Origin: Roseospira marina
GTDB lineage: Bacteria; Pseudomonadota; Alphaproteobacteria; Rhodospirillales; Rhodospirillaceae
Reading direction: 5' to 3'
NCBI RefSeq assembly: GCF_014197855.1
Contig: NZ_JACIGJ010000013.1
Coordinates: 62,001 to 126,000 of the forward strand
Length of the DNA stretch: 64,000 bases
Under the pieces are notes generated by a model. The model did not search any database, had not been told where the DNA came from, and saw only the letters and a list, made by a program, of their open reading frames with translations. How positions within the stretch are numbered: the stretch's first letter is position 1; each line of letters begins with the position of its first letter. The position numbers and the translations under genes were made by a program. Of the stretch, positions 63,812 through 64,000 are shown one piece after another.

Positions 63812-63852
63812 GCGACACATGAGTTTGCAGTAGCGGCCATTTGACTTTGCAG
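63812..63852 (-). repeat. Two ~19-bp direct repeats, possible IS21-like end
   Basis: GCGACACATGAGTTTGCAG (63812-63830) and GCGGCCATTTGACTTTGCAG (63833-63852) are tandem near-copies. Multiple short terminal repeats of this kind mark the ends of IS21-like elements. This is inference from pattern; the rest of the element is beyond the window. Confidence 0.35.
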
Positions 63853-63890
63853 CACTCGATATCATGGATGGGAGGGAGCTGGAAGCGACC

Positions 63891-64000
63891 TCAGGGACGG
63901 TCCGAAGGCATCTGAGGGGGCTCTGAGAAGCGATCGAGCATCGTGGCCACATGGGTTGGGTCGCCGTCGGAGAGCCAAGCACGGCGACCGGCGGACACGG
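63891..64000 (-). CDS. C-terminal 36 residues of an unidentified protein, cut by the window edge
   Basis: Open minus-strand frame entering from the right: RRAWLSDGDPTHVATMLDRF, then PPQMPSDRP and a stop. No family can be named from so little. The gene ends ~40 bp before the possible terminal repeats, so it could belong to a mobile element. Confidence 0.3.
   Translation of the reverse strand, partial: VSAGRRAWLSDGDPTHVATMLDRFSEPPQMPSDRP

Overview
The window is one continuous, very G+C-rich bacterial chromosome segment, densely packed with short intergenic gaps and many 1-14 bp start/stop overlaps. Gene content points to an alphaproteobacterium, most likely Rhodospirillales. The supports are an RppH downstream of a divergent polysaccharide deacetylase, a FYDLN-acid (TIGR02300) protein beside cmk and rpsA, IHF-beta with LapA, an ImuA-ImuB-DnaE2 cassette behind a GAAC-N7-GAAC LexA box, and a RuBisCO-like protein paired with a cupin as in Rhodospirillum rubrum. 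The genus cannot be fixed from the sequence alone. There is no rRNA, CRISPR array, complete insertion sequence or phage.

Layout. 0-14 kb: truncated GAF/HD-GYP protein, glycosyltransferase, cyclopropane fatty acid synthase, grxC-nitrilase pair, the deacetylase-rppH-hydrogenase protease run, murJ, a Pro-rich secreted protein, nadE, and then a gene-free stretch with a transporter fossil and a strong minus-strand terminator. 14-20 kb: two-gene ABC exporter, pyrF-trpF-DUF3422, a 24-bp tandem repeat block, carbonic anhydrase. 20-23 kb: a UvrA-like ABC ATPase lying between an intact tRNA-Ala(GGC) and a decayed tRNA-like copy, each followed by a terminator. 23-30 kb: FYDLN protein, a CMP kinase carrying a degenerate AroA-like domain, rpsA, a transposase fossil, ihfB, lapA, and a Sua5/TsaC protein. 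30-43 kb: TIM-barrel protein with PhnN, OmpA-like porin, UspA, SAF-domain oxidoreductase, Hsp20, RuBisCO-like protein with cupin, lepA, SYLF-domain protein, cobQ, and a NERD-like protein of unknown role. 44-51 kb: a 1043-residue REC-DHp-PAS-GGDEF-EAL protein coupled to a DUF115/MAF-type protein, and a minus-strand ABC transporter. 51-57 kb: SOS mutagenesis cassette and tRNA-Arg(CCG). 57-64 kb: divergent MFS/TetR pair with a palindromic operator, small membrane protein, orphan TRAP binding protein, PAS-GGDEF-EAL protein with a dead GGDEF motif, and a possible insertion-sequence end at the right edge.

Functional themes are mostly housekeeping (NAD, pyrimidine, tryptophan, cobalamin, translation, cell wall), cyclic-di-GMP turnover (three proteins), SOS-inducible translesion synthesis, and sulfur salvage through a probable MTA-isoprenoid shunt. 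The oddest items are the vestigial AroA domain fused to CMP kinase, the tRNA-Ala duplication around the UvrA-like gene, the higher-order 24-bp repeat, the histidine-kinase DHp domain without an ATPase, and a minus-strand terminator in a gap with no gene to end.
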